From: Acanthacorydalis orientalis
Taxonomy: Eukaryota > Arthropoda > Insecta > Megaloptera > Corydalidae
Length of the DNA stretch: 64,000 bases
Direction of reading: 5' to 3'
Assembly: GCA_034766995.1 (NCBI GenBank)
Contig: CM068317.1
Coordinates: forward strand, 18,876,654-18,940,653
Program-made: the position numbers and the translations under genes
The notes under the pieces: model-generated
What the model saw: only the letters and a program-made list of their open reading frames with translations
Told to the model about the DNA's origin: nothing
Database searches by the model: none
Shown: one piece after another, positions 34,460 through 46,192 of the stretch
How positions within the stretch are numbered: the stretch's first letter is position 1
How the letters are laid out: each line of letters starts with the position of its first letter

Positions 34460-35765
34460 GAGCGTCGTTTGATAAGTATGGTAAAAAAATGAGTCTAAGA
34501 AAGTTTTTTGGAAAAAAAACGATTTTATTTCTCAACATCCCTCCATTGCAAGTTAACACTTGGGCCAACGAATTTTTAATTTTTTCATCCTGTCGGAAAA
34601 ATAACTTTTCTCAAAGTCTGAAAAATTCGACGATGGCATTCTTACTCGATGAGAATTTCTTCCCACTGAGTCAAATTTTCAAGTTTGAGAAGAGAAAGAA
34701 GTCGCACGGGGCCAAGTTCAGAGAATAGAGTGAATGAAAGATTAATTCGAAGCCTAATTCGTGCAAGTTTGCCATTGCAACGGTCGATTTGTGGGTCGGA
34801 GCTTTGCTCTGATGAAAGAGCATTTTTTTACTCCAATCATGGCCATTTTTGTTTTAGCTCTTCTTTCAAACGGTTCAATAATGTTGCATAATAGGGTCCT
34901 GTTATTGTTTTTTCCTTCGTTAAGTTATCGATTAGGATGATTCCTTGGGAAACAGTGACCAAAAAACAGTTACCATCACCTTCCCAGTTGACAAAACAGT
35001 CTTCGCCTTCTTCGGCGTACTTTTACCAGCCGTTTACCGCTGCTTTGATTGCTGTTTCGACTCATATGTGTAGTGGTGGATCCCTGTTTCATCCACAGTG
35101 ATTAATCGAAACAAAAGGCCTGCAGATTACGATTAAACATCGCCAAACACTGGGCTGAAATGTCCTTTCGTGTGCGTTTTTTGGTCGAGAGTCAACAATC
35201 GCGGCAGAAATGGTGCACACAGCTTTCTCATATGGAATTTTTCGTGTAGGATATTGTTTGTTGAGTGTTTAGTTGAGGTGCTTCACTTGTTTAGTTGAAG
35301 TGCCTACAGTCTCAGAAATCTCGCGCATTTTCATTTGGTGGTTTTCCATAAAGATACCATGGATTTTTTCAACGATGTCCATCGTGGTGACGTCAACTGG
35401 GCGTCCAGAGTGCGTTTCATCTTCAGTGCTTGTTTGGTCACGTTAAAATTCATTTATTCAGAAATAAACAGTCTTCAACGCTGCATAGTACCCATGAACT
35501 TTATCCAACTCCGTTTTGATTTGGGAAGTCATCCACTTTTTTACATAAAAATGTTTTATCACTACACGAAACTCGCTCCTCCATTTTCGTGGCAACTGCT
35601 ACAATTCTCGCTTCAAACATATGTAGAACGTGAACAACGCATCGCTTCTAGCTAAAATTTCGCCTATATTAGTTTGAAAAATGATACTTGATAGCAGCCG
35701 TGACGTTACCAAATGAATGATGGCACCATCTTATATAAGTTTACTAAACTTATCACACGACCCTC
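34460..35765 (-). mobile_element. Full-length decayed mariner, copy C2 of the GAGGGTCGTTTG family
   Basis: The left end GAGCGTCGTTTGATAAGTAT and the complement of the right end, GAGGGTCGTGTGATAAGTTT, give a 1306-bp element, the reference length for this family in the window. It retains the stretch after AAAGGCCTGC that copies A and B lack. A TA array abuts its right end. Confidence 0.85.
34560..35600 (-). pseudogene. Mariner transposase, full length but broken (copy C2)
   Basis: The minus strand from about 35580 gives FRVVIKHFYVKKW, TELDKVHGYYAALKTVYF, SGRPVDVTTMDIVEKIHGIF and MKMREISETVGTST, the two helix-turn-helix motifs of the DNA-binding domain. Catalytic-domain sequence follows down to 34560, including the LFHQ and SSGKKF regions, with many stops and frameshifts. 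It shows what the ~450-bp deletion in copies A and B removed, namely essentially the whole DNA-binding domain. Confidence 0.75.
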
Positions 35766-35767
35766 GA

Positions 35768-35768
<1 letters not shown>

Positions 35769-35821
<53 letters not shown>
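35769..35821. repeat. (TA)n microsatellite
   Basis: About 26 TA units, 3 bp outside the right end of mariner C2. Confidence 0.95.
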
Positions 35822-35827
<6 letters not shown>

Positions 35828-36748
35828 GAATATATGATACACATACTTGAGAGACAGAAATATGTTCCTTTATTGTAAAAAGTCCAATTAAAGCATGTAT
35901 TTTAGAAGAACGGAATATACTCATTTGAATATTTTAGAATTTATGATAAATGTATACAATCCGATCAATAAAAAAAAGGTACAAAATATTAATTAATGTC
36001 TGATTGCTAACAAAACAATCATTTATGATTTGAAAAGAAAAAATATCCTGTATCTTTTTAATAAAATGTACCTGAAAATATATCAATTTAAGTCCATCAT
36101 AAGTAGCTAATAATAATATTTGCTTTAAATATTACAAATTCCTGTTAAATCAAATATTTAACAGAAATTCTATTTCGAATAAACCTATAATCTCTTGTTA
36201 ATTATTCTCTTTCCTCTACTACCGATAATAGATAAACAACAAGTAAATTGTTATAGATTACTCATTTTTAATTCATTCCACTACCTCACGCCTACATTTA
36301 AAACAGAAAACTTTTCTAGGTGATTTCTGTAATTCATACATATAATCATTTTACCAATATAAGTGAGTATCTAGTTTTTGATGAAATTTCTACCATACTC
36401 AATATCCATTAAATAATTTAAAAAACAGCCTAGTATAGAAAGGTGTTTTCTTTTGACAGAACTTTTTTATTTTTAACACTTAATTTGGAATATTAAGCTT
36501 ATAAAATAAATTAAAAACGAAACTAGCAGTTTTTACTTGTGTCAGATATAACAACATTTACGATTACTATTCGTATGCCAATACTGAAATCAATGTGTTT
36601 AATAAAAGACACAAACAAATTTAAAATAAATGAATTAATATTATGCTACAACTTCTAATTACAAAAACACAAAGAATAATAAAACACCTTTAAATGGTAT
36701 AATGTGGTTGATAAAGAACTAAATTGAGATGCTATTAAATGAAATTAA
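35822..36748. other. AT-rich DNA, no gene seen
   Basis: No recognisable frame or repeat end up to the TTAA site at 36745. Confidence 0.4.
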
Positions 36749-37238
36749 CCGTTTTAGTGTCACGCAGCGCGATCGCGCTGTTCGTAAGTTATACCAAAAA
36801 GTACCACTACATTGAGTCGCGATGCTCAATTGATGGTGCATTTTGGTGCGTTATCAATCAAAAGCGCAATCACATCGATTGCAATTTGTCGAGATCATAT
36901 TAAACAAACGCGACCACGCTACTTGGCATTTTTCGAAATCATACTAAACAAACGATATTGCACTACTATCTTCTATATAATATAAACTCAAATTTCTCGT
37001 CACTTTGTCCTCAGGACAAAGTCCATGGTGACGAGAATGTTTGCTTTGTTAGCACAATGGTTTCAAGTTTAATTCATAAATTTTCGTTCTTAGATATTTT
37101 TTATGTTTAAATACACTATGTTGAAAAAAACAATAAATTTTTTTTCTTTCTACGTTTCTTTCTATTTTCCTGTCAATGTTGACGGGTTATATACTAGTTC
37201 ATTTAGGTTTTTTGTAATAACTTTCAGCACTCAAACGG
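36749..37238. mobile_element. 490-bp TTAA-flanked MITE-like element
   Basis: TTAA (36745-36748) precedes CCGTTTTAGTGTCACG. The right end CTCAAACGG is followed by TTAA (37239-37242), and its complement CCGTTTGAGTG matches the left end. The target duplication is intact. Just inside the left end is the palindrome CAGCGCGATCGCGCTG. A further hairpin, TCTCGTCAC...GTGACGAGA enclosing CTTTGTCCT/AGGACAAAG, lies near 36995-37037. No coding capacity seen. TTAA specificity points to piggyBac-type mobilisation. Confidence 0.65.
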
Positions 37239-37334
37239 TTAATATCACTGTTTTAATAAAATTGTCAATTAGTATGAATAAATAATTTAAAATAAATAAT
37301 AAAATTTCAAAAAATTGTGGAAATTAATTTAACT

Positions 37335-37337
<3 letters not shown>

Positions 37338-37396
<59 letters not shown>

Positions 37397-37438
37397 ACAG
37401 ACACACGCTGGATATACATGAATATATATATATATATA
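37338..37438. repeat. (TA)n arrays with an intervening 30-bp spacer
   Basis: A long array at 37338-37392 and a short one at 37421-37438, followed by (CA)n. Confidence 0.9.
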
Positions 37439-39618
37439 CACACACACGTACATTATAGATCAGTAAGTATTAAGTCAAAAATCGAAATATACGCTTAACT
37501 AAAAAGACATATTACAACATTTAAAAAAGTATACCTTTGTAATATTCTTAGAACTTATGAAAAGATCAAATATTGATCAATTGCAAGCAGAGATTGTACA
37601 GAAGGTCACATCTTTATTCGAGTAAAAAATTCAACAAATAGTTCAATTGCTAACGGATGGAGACGAGAAAGTGTAAAACGGTCGTAAAATTTCAATATAT
37701 GTATGTATGTATGTATATATATATATATATAGTAGTATATAGATATAATAATGATGTGTTCGGATGATATTTCAACTAATTTCTCTATCGTTCAAAAGGT
37801 CACGAGTCCGCATCCGTTTTTCATCATGTGAGATTTTTATAATCTAAAACGATCCGCAATTATCACATATACAAATCTCGTTTTATTTACTTTCAAAGAA
37901 TATATAATCACATCTGTTAAATATCAAAAAGGAACATATTTCTTCGACTTTAAACAGTAATATGATTAAAAATAGAAATGTAAATTGAAATTTATTACTT
38001 TTTTGTATTTGTTTCGGATTCACTATAAATTAACCACAGAATGTTACAATTTTACTTTTTGAATTGTGGCTAAATTAAATCGATTACACAAAAGAATCAT
38101 TCTCCAAACAGTACAAAAATGTTTCTCGTCAATATATTCAAAATTGGTTAATGTTCATTTTGATTTCACTTATTTGTATTTAGATAACGTTGCGATTAGT
38201 TTTAGATTTGTCTGTGTTTCGTACCTTGAAGATGATGGCCTTGCCATTGAAACGAAATGAAATGACCTCTAATATATTTTTTTTAATATTTCAATAACAA
38301 AGTTTCCTTTTTGTATTTATGTTAGACAGTGTCATCACGAATTACTATTAAGAGTTATTTGTAGTCAAATATCATTTTTGTATTTTTATTTTATATATTT
38401 CCTACGCAAAAAGAAAATATACTTAAGAGTTTTGATTTGATTTTATATTAATTCTGGATAATATATCAAAATATTATAATAGCTTTGTTAAAACAATTGG
38501 CATATTTTTTTCATTGAGTAAAAAAAACAATCTTCGTTTTTAATAGTTTTTTCAGTAATTAATGTTTCCCTTGTAATCCTCTTCCATATTTTATATAAAT
38601 ATAAAAAATTATCTTCGATAAAAATTAAACAATTTAACTCAAAAAATATTCCGTTGCGGTATCACAACCCACTCAAACTTTTATAAAATGAATCATCAGT
38701 TATCACAAAAATGTTTATTTTTATGAAATTTTGATTTATAAGTAAAAGGATCTTGTTTATACAATAAAAATTAAAAATATAAATAAATGTTAAAGGGCTG
38801 AAATGTTTTATTGATTAAATAAATAAGAATATTGTACAGGGATAATATATAATTATCAAATATAATTAAATTTAAGATTTTTTAAAAGAAAAATCTATAT
38901 AGATAACTGCTTGTTACTTTAATTTTTTTTTTTAAAAAAAACTAAGTGGTTTTGTATTGTCAATTATGTTAGTTATATCTTCTTCAGTATAAAAAATATT
39001 AATTTTTAGTTATCACTATTAACCTGCATTCAAAAATATATTGTCCTATTAATCCTTCATCCTTTTGAATCAGTCAAGCATCTACTAGTTTTGGCCCAAA
39101 TGTCATTTTCAAATAGATTTTTAAGACTAATTTTGAAACCGATTTACGTTTTATTTTTGTATATTTTAATGAGGTGTGTTTTATAACTTTAGAGTATAAA
39201 AAACGCCTCACTATTTGTATTTATTTAGTCATAAAATATATTATGTTTATTTTTCCATAAATTTCTAGGTTTTCATGTATATTTAATTTTATATGAATAT
39301 CTTTGTTCTCAATTTCCATTATTTTTATTATATATTTTATGCCGTTAATATCATGTACTGTTTCTAAAATGTGTTCTGTGAATTTTGAGTTAATTTTATT
39401 ATATTAAATATAGTTAATGTGATCTTTTACCTGTCTAAATTTTTTACCTGTTTAATCTATCTGTCTATATATATATATATATATTGTATATTTTTACATT
39501 TTAATTTGTATACTCTGTTTTAATTGTACGTATTAGTGTTTTCTATTTCGGATGAAGATTGTTCTTTGTTATTTTTTATTTTTAAGTATTTTTTTATTTT
39601 ATTTTTTTAAAAGTTTTG

Positions 39619-39619
<1 letters not shown>
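37439..39619. other. AT-rich DNA with minor microsatellites, no gene seen
   Basis: Short GTAT/TA arrays lie at about 37699-37732 and 39469-39484. A small plus-strand frame at 38066-38260 has no recognisable features. Confidence 0.4.

Positions 39620-39658
<39 letters not shown>
39620..39658. repeat. (TA)n microsatellite
   Basis: About 19 TA units inside T-rich sequence. Confidence 0.95.
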
Positions 39659-39662
<4 letters not shown>

Positions 39663-39861
39663 GACCGTAATGTTTACCAATTTCTTATTGTATTTGGTTG
39701 CGGTTTGTTTATTTTACTTTATTACAGCTTTTTTTATTGTATATTTTAAAACTTTATTAATTATATTTGCATTGAAGTCATTATTTATTGTAGTTTTAAT
39801 TGTATTAGTTTATTTCTAAAGTTTACTTTATTAAGAGGTAGATTTATAATTTAATTGATTA

Positions 39862-40075
39862 TCTCTCTATAAATAAAAATTAATCCTGCTCTGGGATGAT
39901 GACTTTTATTTATGTTCTGATTGACTAATAAGGTTTAGGGTCATCTTCATTCTGATATGTTAATTTTTGTATAAGTATTGTGTCCGAACGGGGGAGGGAG
40001 GTAGCGAGTGGGAAGTCTCACCTGGGAGTCGGAGAGTGAAGCGAGTAGGAGGTGAAGACCCTTGGAACTATTGAC
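39862..40075. repeat. GC-rich island, possible small transposon or SINE
   Basis: TCTCTCTATAAATAAAAATT is followed by AT-rich sequence and then a G-rich block at about 39986-40070 (GAACGGGGGAGGGAGG, GAGTGAAGCGAGTAGG). It resembles the block at 58862-58957 in its AGCGAG-type words. I could not assign either block to a family. Confidence 0.25.
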
Positions 40076-40435
40076 AATGTCATTTTATAACTTTTAGGAC
40101 GATTCAATGACTTGTTGATTATATTTTGGTATAATTGATTTTTCTAATTCTTCTTGTATTTATTATACATATTTCCATTTAGAAAGTTTATTAAATTAAT
40201 TATTTCTTCTTCTGTCGTTAAGTTCATGTTAAGGTGTGCTGAATTTTTGTATAATAATAATTCTTGTTTATTATAATTTCCGTTTATTATGCTGGAAATA
40301 TCGTCATAATAACGATATCATTTTATTAATTCAAAAATGTTTTTTAATTCATTTATTGTTCTTTGCTTGAGGTTTTGGAGGATTATTTTGAAATTTTTGA
40401 TTGAGGGCAATTCTATGGATAGTCCGTAATCTTCA

Positions 40436-40440
<5 letters not shown>
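40076..40440. other. AT-rich DNA, no gene seen
   Basis: No recognisable feature before the piggyBac fragment. Confidence 0.4.

Positions 40441-40466
<26 letters not shown>
40441..40466. repeat. (TA)n microsatellite
   Basis: Lies immediately upstream of the recognisable start of the piggyBac pseudogene, perhaps marking where the element was broken. Confidence 0.9.
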
Positions 40467-40469
40467 CTG

Positions 40470-41465
40470 ATTGTTTATTTCTGTAATTTGGGACAGATTT
40501 ATCCAAAATAGTCAGGCTTGTTATAAGCCTGCCATGAACATTACAATTGATGAACAATTGTTCACAACTAAATCTGATGTCGATTTACACAGTACAAATA
40601 AACCCGATAAATTCGGCATTAGTTTTGGTCGGCATTGAACGTTACAAGCAAATATCTTATAAATGGCTTCTCATATTTAGGGAAAGACAAAATACGACCT
40701 TCAAATAAACCTTTGAGTGAATTCGTCGTGCTCAAGCTTGCTGAAACATATTTAGGCCATGGGAAATACATTACTACTGACAACGTTTTCACAAGCATTT
40801 TCCTTGAAAAAAAAAAGTTGCTTACAAAAAAACAACTCATCTGGGAACTATACGTGCAAACAGAAGAGAATTGGAAATAATGCAAAGACTAAGAAGGATA
40901 ATACGATCCAATTTTCCACAAAACTTTATAAATCAGACGAGTATGTTCTCACAGATTACAAATCCAAGGCGGACAAAAACGTATTATTGCTCAGTTATAA
41001 GCATAAAAATGTCGACATAGAAAATAATGCTAAACGTGTCCCTGAAAGAATCATATTTTACAACAAAACCAAGTTTGGGGTGGATGTTGTAGACCAAATG
41101 GGTAGAAAATATAGCATGAAAGCAGGGTTCCGTAGATGGTCCCTTCAAGTATTTTATAACATTTTAGATTTGGCAGCCATCAATGCCTGGATATTGTATA
41201 AAGAGACCACTGGAGTAAACATATCTAAAAAGAATTTTATTTTTCAACTGGCTGAAGAACTAGGCAGTTGATCTTCTCGACGAACAAAATACTAGTTCCA
41301 ATTCATTTCCAGTTATACAAAATCTTAATGTACGAAAGTCTTGCCAAATCGGATTATATAAGAAAAATAGGTCTAATAATATTTGTATTGAGTGTAATTA
41401 ACAAGTATGTATGCGGAAAATGTACATTAAAAATGGAGTTTATATGTAAAAAATGTACTGAATAA
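40470..41465 (+). pseudogene. piggyBac transposase, C-terminal two thirds, frameshifted
   Basis: The plus strand begins VIWDRFIQNSQACYKPAMN and ITIDEQL (first catalytic Asp). It continues NKPDKFGISF, LINGFSYLGKDKIRPSNKPL, HGKYITTDNVFTS (second Asp) and, after a shift near 40820, FYNKTKFGVDVVDQMGRKYS (third Asp with its DxxD partner). FRRWSLQVFYNILDLAAINA follows. A Cys-rich tail, ICIEC then KYVCGKC and FICKKC, ends at 41465. All three catalytic aspartates persist. Breaks are one stop at GRH-stop, the shift near 40820, a stop after LAEELGS and shifts in the tail. The N-terminus and terminal repeats were not found. Confidence 0.85.
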
Positions 41466-42520
41466 AAATCTATTAATTTAAGATAAAAAGATTTACAAAA
41501 AAATACATTTTAATTTACCCGTCAAAAAGACGGATTTCAATAAAAATAGGTATACAGTCGATACCCGTAAATCTAGTGCTAAGGATCTTATAAGCATATT
41601 ATTCAGCAATATAATAGATCAATAGTTATTTGTTAAATACTTTTGATCAGAAAATATTTTGTGGTTTATAAAGTGAGAAAATAATTCATTTGTGAATGTG
41701 ATTAACATTGTTCCAATTAAAACCTGTGCATCTCTTTGCCAACTTTGGATTTTTAAAATTTCGAATGGCCAAATTCTGAAAATACTTTCATTGAAATTCA
41801 ACAATTTAAATATATTCTTCAAATTGCACCAAGGATAAGACATAACTATTTGCCAATAATCCATTTCAGTTCTAGGTAATATGGCTTTTCACATTTATTC
41901 TAAAATCGTTTTCTCTAAAATTCATTGCAGTAGATCTTTTTTATATATCCTATAAAACACATTCAAGCGAAGGTGATGATCAATGTAGACTTTTATATAT
42001 AAATATAAAAACACAATTATTTGTTTTTTTTTAATATTCAAGCTGTTTCCTTTTTTTACATTTATGTGAAGATTGAGTTTATTATTATTTCTATTCATTT
42101 TTTTACAAAAAACTAAAGTTCAAAGATTAAATCACAGAAGCTTCTACATTGATTTAATATTTTGATACTAATTTATTCCTTTGTACTAATTTATTCTATT
42201 TAGCACTAATGTAATACAATTTTAATATTACTTTTTTTAATACAATTCAACTAAATAAAAACATGTAATAACTCTAAAAACATTTTTCCAAAAAAGTTAT
42301 AAAAATAAAAAAGTGATAATTTTTTGGATAATAAACAATAAATAGAAAATAAAATATAAATATTTTTCATATTTATTATAATTAATAATATAGTGTTCGA
42401 TTACCAGCGTGAATGAAGTTGATCACTAATATTCTTGTAAACGATAACTAGTAATGTCGATGAAATGTTTTTAAATATAAATTTATTCTCTTTAAATAAT
42501 ATTTTATTTAAAAAACGTTA
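41466..42520. other. AT-rich DNA, no gene seen
   Basis: A candidate 3' end of the piggyBac element near 41515-41585 (ACCCGTCAAAAAGACGGA, GATACCCGTAAATCTAG) could not be paired with a left end. Nothing else recognised. Confidence 0.4.
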
Positions 42521-42717
42521 GGCCATGTTCATTATTTTTCAGAAAATAATACAACTAGGTCTCATTAGTTAACAGTGCTTAATATAACACTAGATCTAGT
42601 TATATTTACCAAATTTATTAAAAATAAATTTATGAGTTTAAGCTAGGGATACATTAAGCACTACTAATTAGTGAGATCTAGGTTACAGTATTTAGTGAAA
42701 AATGATAAACACTGACC
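42521..42717. mobile_element. 197-bp foldback (MITE-like) element
   Basis: A left arm of about 60 bp (GGCCATGTTCATTATTTTTC onward to GTGCTTAAT at 42583) is complementary to a right arm starting ATTAAGCACTACTAATTAGT at 42652 and ending AACACTGACC at 42717. I estimate about 75-80% identity. The loop contains further self-complementary stretches (AAATTTATT-AAA-AATAAATTT and CTAGATCTAG), so the whole unit folds on itself. No target duplication was resolved and no protein is encoded. Confidence 0.65.
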
Positions 42718-42735
42718 AGCATTATTTTGTAAAGT

Positions 42736-42763
42736 TTAACTATTTGTATCAACAAATAGTTAA
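42736..42763. repeat. Perfect hairpin, 12-bp arms
   Basis: TTAACTATTTGT and its exact complement surround ATCA. It lies 18 bp beyond the foldback element. Confidence 0.85.
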
Positions 42764-44286
42764 TTTTTCTAGCCATTGTCTAGTTCCGTGTCTGTTTATA
42801 AAGAGAAATCTTTGGTAGTTTAAACATAGATCATATGTACGATTACTCTAATCTGGGCAGTTATAAATGCCTTAATCGATATTTCTAAATAAAAGAACAA
42901 ATTATTTTAAATTTCTGATAGTTATTATAAAATATATATAGGGTTGATTTTATAAATATTCTGAAACAAAAACAATATTGAATGTGTTCTATTAGTATTG
43001 ATTTGCAGAACATCTATTACATACCTGCGAAGCACCAAATTAGAAGCAATACCCTAAATTCCCTAACATTAAAAATTATGTAAAGATAGTGTTTTTTTTT
43101 TATTCTTTTATGATATACAGATTTATATACTCTTGTATAGCATTACATTAAAAATACAGTACTAAATAAAGAAATGAATGAGAATAAATTTGAAATATTT
43201 ATAAATTAAGTACCGAATTAAAATCTAAATTTTCCTACTAGTTTTATCCAATATGCATCATACATGACAAATTTCTGATCTATAGCCGATTTTAAAATTT
43301 TCAAAATTTATAACAAATAGACAAACAGTTGTAAGTTATTACATTACATTAATTTATTTTGCAAATTTAATACGCATGTGTAAATGAAAATAAAACATGA
43401 ATTTTAAAAAGAATTGGCAAAACTTGTTTTAAAAATTTATTCTGTACGTTTCAGAAAATTACTCATTACCGTCTGATGTCGGAAATATCTCACTAGACAC
43501 TGCATTTATTTTGTTTAACATTTTATATATTTGGCACTTGACAAAACTACTTAATTGTCAGCACTTACATATTTCGGTGCAACAACGTTTTTACAAAATT
43601 GTGGGCTAAATACTTTGTTACGAGGCACACGTGTCTATACTACTCCTACGCATATGGTCATGATAATTTGGCAAAAGTAACTAATGTACTATAAATTGGA
43701 CTGTTATAAAAACAGTAATCTATTTAATGAACATATTCTTAAATCTGTCCTTGTGCCTTTGTTGTGTGCACTTCGATTATGAACATCTATAAAAACATAC
43801 AATTCATTTATTATTAGTTACGCACGTAAAACCATTATTTTAAGTGCTGCTGTTTCATTGTATAAGAAATGAGAGTAAAATATACAATAGGATAAGTACG
43901 GTGAGAAGCATGTTTACCAGATATATAACAACCATGAAATTGATTTTAACAGTGCAACAGTAATATCAGAAAATCTAGATGTAAACTATTTTTGAAAAAT
44001 ACACGACAAAACTTCTAAAAAAAAACAAGTTACAGATATATTATTCTAAATAAATAAAAATGTATATTAACGTATACTTAATAATGCAATATAAACTTTT
44101 CCATTCTTAATGTGAAACTATCAGTCTATAAAAAAATTAAGAGGCTGAATGTCGTTTGAAATAAAAAAATATGGCGTTGAAAATTATACTATTTTTTTAA
44201 AATATTTAAACATCACTATTATTAAACATTTTTGAAAACCCTATATATATTTTATGTAAATACTCTTAAAATATAGAAAGACAAAG

Positions 44287-44288
<2 letters not shown>
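42764..44288. other. AT-rich DNA, no gene seen
   Basis: No recognisable frame, terminal repeat or long microsatellite. TCATTACCGTCTGATGTCGG at about 43465 weakly resembles the CATTACCG end of the 18356 family but has no partner. Confidence 0.35.

Positions 44289-44351
<63 letters not shown>
44289..44351. repeat. (TA)n microsatellite
   Basis: About 31 pure TA units, followed by a second short array and (TG)n to 44407. Confidence 0.95.
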
Positions 44352-44353
<2 letters not shown>

Positions 44354-44476
44354 ACAAATTTATATATATATATAGATATTTATATGTGTGTGTGTATGTG
44401 TGTGTGTAAGCGAAATTAGAGTGTAAGAATGTACACAGAACAATCAAACATAGAGATACACATTGATTTAAATATT

Positions 44477-44479
<3 letters not shown>

Positions 44480-44522
<43 letters not shown>

Positions 44523-44538
44523 GAGAGAGAGAGAGAGA
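44480..44538. repeat. (TA)n followed by (GA)n
   Basis: TA tract 44480-44518, then GACAGAGAGAGAGAGAGAGA, abutting the Tigger copy 2 left end. Confidence 0.95.
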
Positions 44539-46192
44539 GTTAAGTCTATGCAGTAGATACGTTCTACAGAAAACAGAATATAAAAAATCGCACAAAAAAT
44601 ACTTAACTTACGATGAAAACTAGAGATATGTTACATAATTTTCTAAAACCTCATAAAACCAAAGCAATGAGTTAAAATACATCCAAACACGCATAAAAGT
44701 TTTTAAAAATGCAGGAGAAGAACCTAAAAAAATCCTACGAAAATATAAAAGAAATTGATACAAACCTTAAAATAAGTTTGTTTCAAAAAATTATTCATTT
44801 AATTTTACCGAAAAGTAACAACATTTTTTTACATTTTTCCATCAGAATTATCGTCAGTATCTGACAATGTTCGTCACCATTTGCGAATTGGTGCGAAATC
44901 ACTTATCACTAGAAGAAATAGTCAGTGCATCAGATCTGCATAAAGACAATTGTTATTCACAAACAGAATTAGTGTCAACTTCGCCCTCGTTCTGTGTTGA
45001 TTTATTTCCCTGACAATGTAATCAATGATTAAACTTTCCGATGATGATTTTACTATTTTTTTATGCAGTTCGCGATATCCAGACCAGACAATTCTTCAGT
45101 TCACGTTGGAATTTAAAGGGTCGTCCAGAATTTGTGTAATGAACAAGAAAATGATTTTTTGGATTTATTGCAAAGTTGAAGACATTTTTGAATTATATTT
45201 TAAGTGAGGGAGATATTCACTATCGTTTTCTAGATCTTCGACAATATCTAAAGTTATGCCAATAATTTGTTTTAAAATTTTATTCATTAAATTTTGTTGA
45301 AAAGTAATATTCTTTTCACATTTTTTCATCACAATTATCGTTACTATCTGACAATGGTCGGCACCATTTGCGAACTGGTGTGAAATCACTTTCATTACTA
45401 GAAGAGACAGTCATTGCATCAGATCTGCATGGTATAATGGTTCTTCATAAACAGAATTAGCGTCAACTTCACCCTCGTTCTGCCTTGATTTTTTTTCTCT
45501 GACAATGTAATCAGTAATTAAACTTCGCGATGATGATTTTATTAACTTTTTATGCAGTTCACGATATGCAGACATCATACAATTCTTCAGCTCACGTTGG
45601 AATTTGAAGGCTCGTTCAGAATTTGTGTCATGAACAAAAAAATGATTTTCTAATTAATTGCAAAGTTGAAGACCGTCTCGAATTATATTTACAGTAAGGA
45701 GAATAAGGTTTTCTTCTGCTTTACTATCGTTTCTGAATCTTCGACGATATCTAAAGTTATACAAATAATAACAAGGGTCACTTAAGGCATTATCCACAAA
45801 CAATTCGTCGACATCATTCTGGCTAAGGGTATCACAATCTTCTCCACCGGCTTCATGGGTCAAAGTAATGATTTTAGCTGATAACTTCAATGTTTGAATT
45901 CTTCTACTGTTTGCAACAAATCCAGGCCAAACTGATTTCTAGCAGCATTTAAAGTTTGTGGTCTTTTTTAGCGATAGCAGATTCAACATGATTTAAACAG
46001 TCCAAAATAGAAAATTTTAAATTCAAAATATATAAATTTTTAAAAAATATAATAATTTAAATTTAAAATGTTTTAAACAACGTGCAGCTCATATATGTAT
46101 ATACAAGGGGGAAACCCCAAATTTGCATGAAATATGCGCCGCATAACTTCAAAATCACATTGAAAAGATACGCATAAAAACGGACTCGAATG
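44539..46192 (-). mobile_element. Tigger/pogo-like transposon, copy 2, internally duplicated
   Basis: The left part from GTTAAGTCTATGCAGTAGAT matches copy 1 (3044 on). The right end TACGCATAAAAACGGACTCG matches the copy 1 right end with better CAGT-type ends. Between them the same segment occurs twice: about 44770-45262 and about 45266-45760 both start TTTGTTTCAAAA/TTTGTTTTAAAA...TTATTCATT and run through the CATCAGATCTGCAT landmark. The element is therefore rearranged or chimeric. The second half of the transposase is largely lost. Confidence 0.65.
45170..45900 (-). pseudogene. Tigger-like transposase, C-terminal relic (copy 2)
   Basis: Minus-strand frames include KIITLTHEAGGEDCDTLSQN then DVDELFVDNALSD (45654-45890), which align with SVEIITLAHEIGGEDFNTFS and NDIEELFVDNPLSDVD in copy 1. 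A shorter duplicate with IIGITLDVVEDLENDSEY lies at 45165-45395. The segment corresponding to the catalytic VENAPGH and QPFDQG motifs of copy 1 is missing here. No function remains. Confidence 0.6.
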
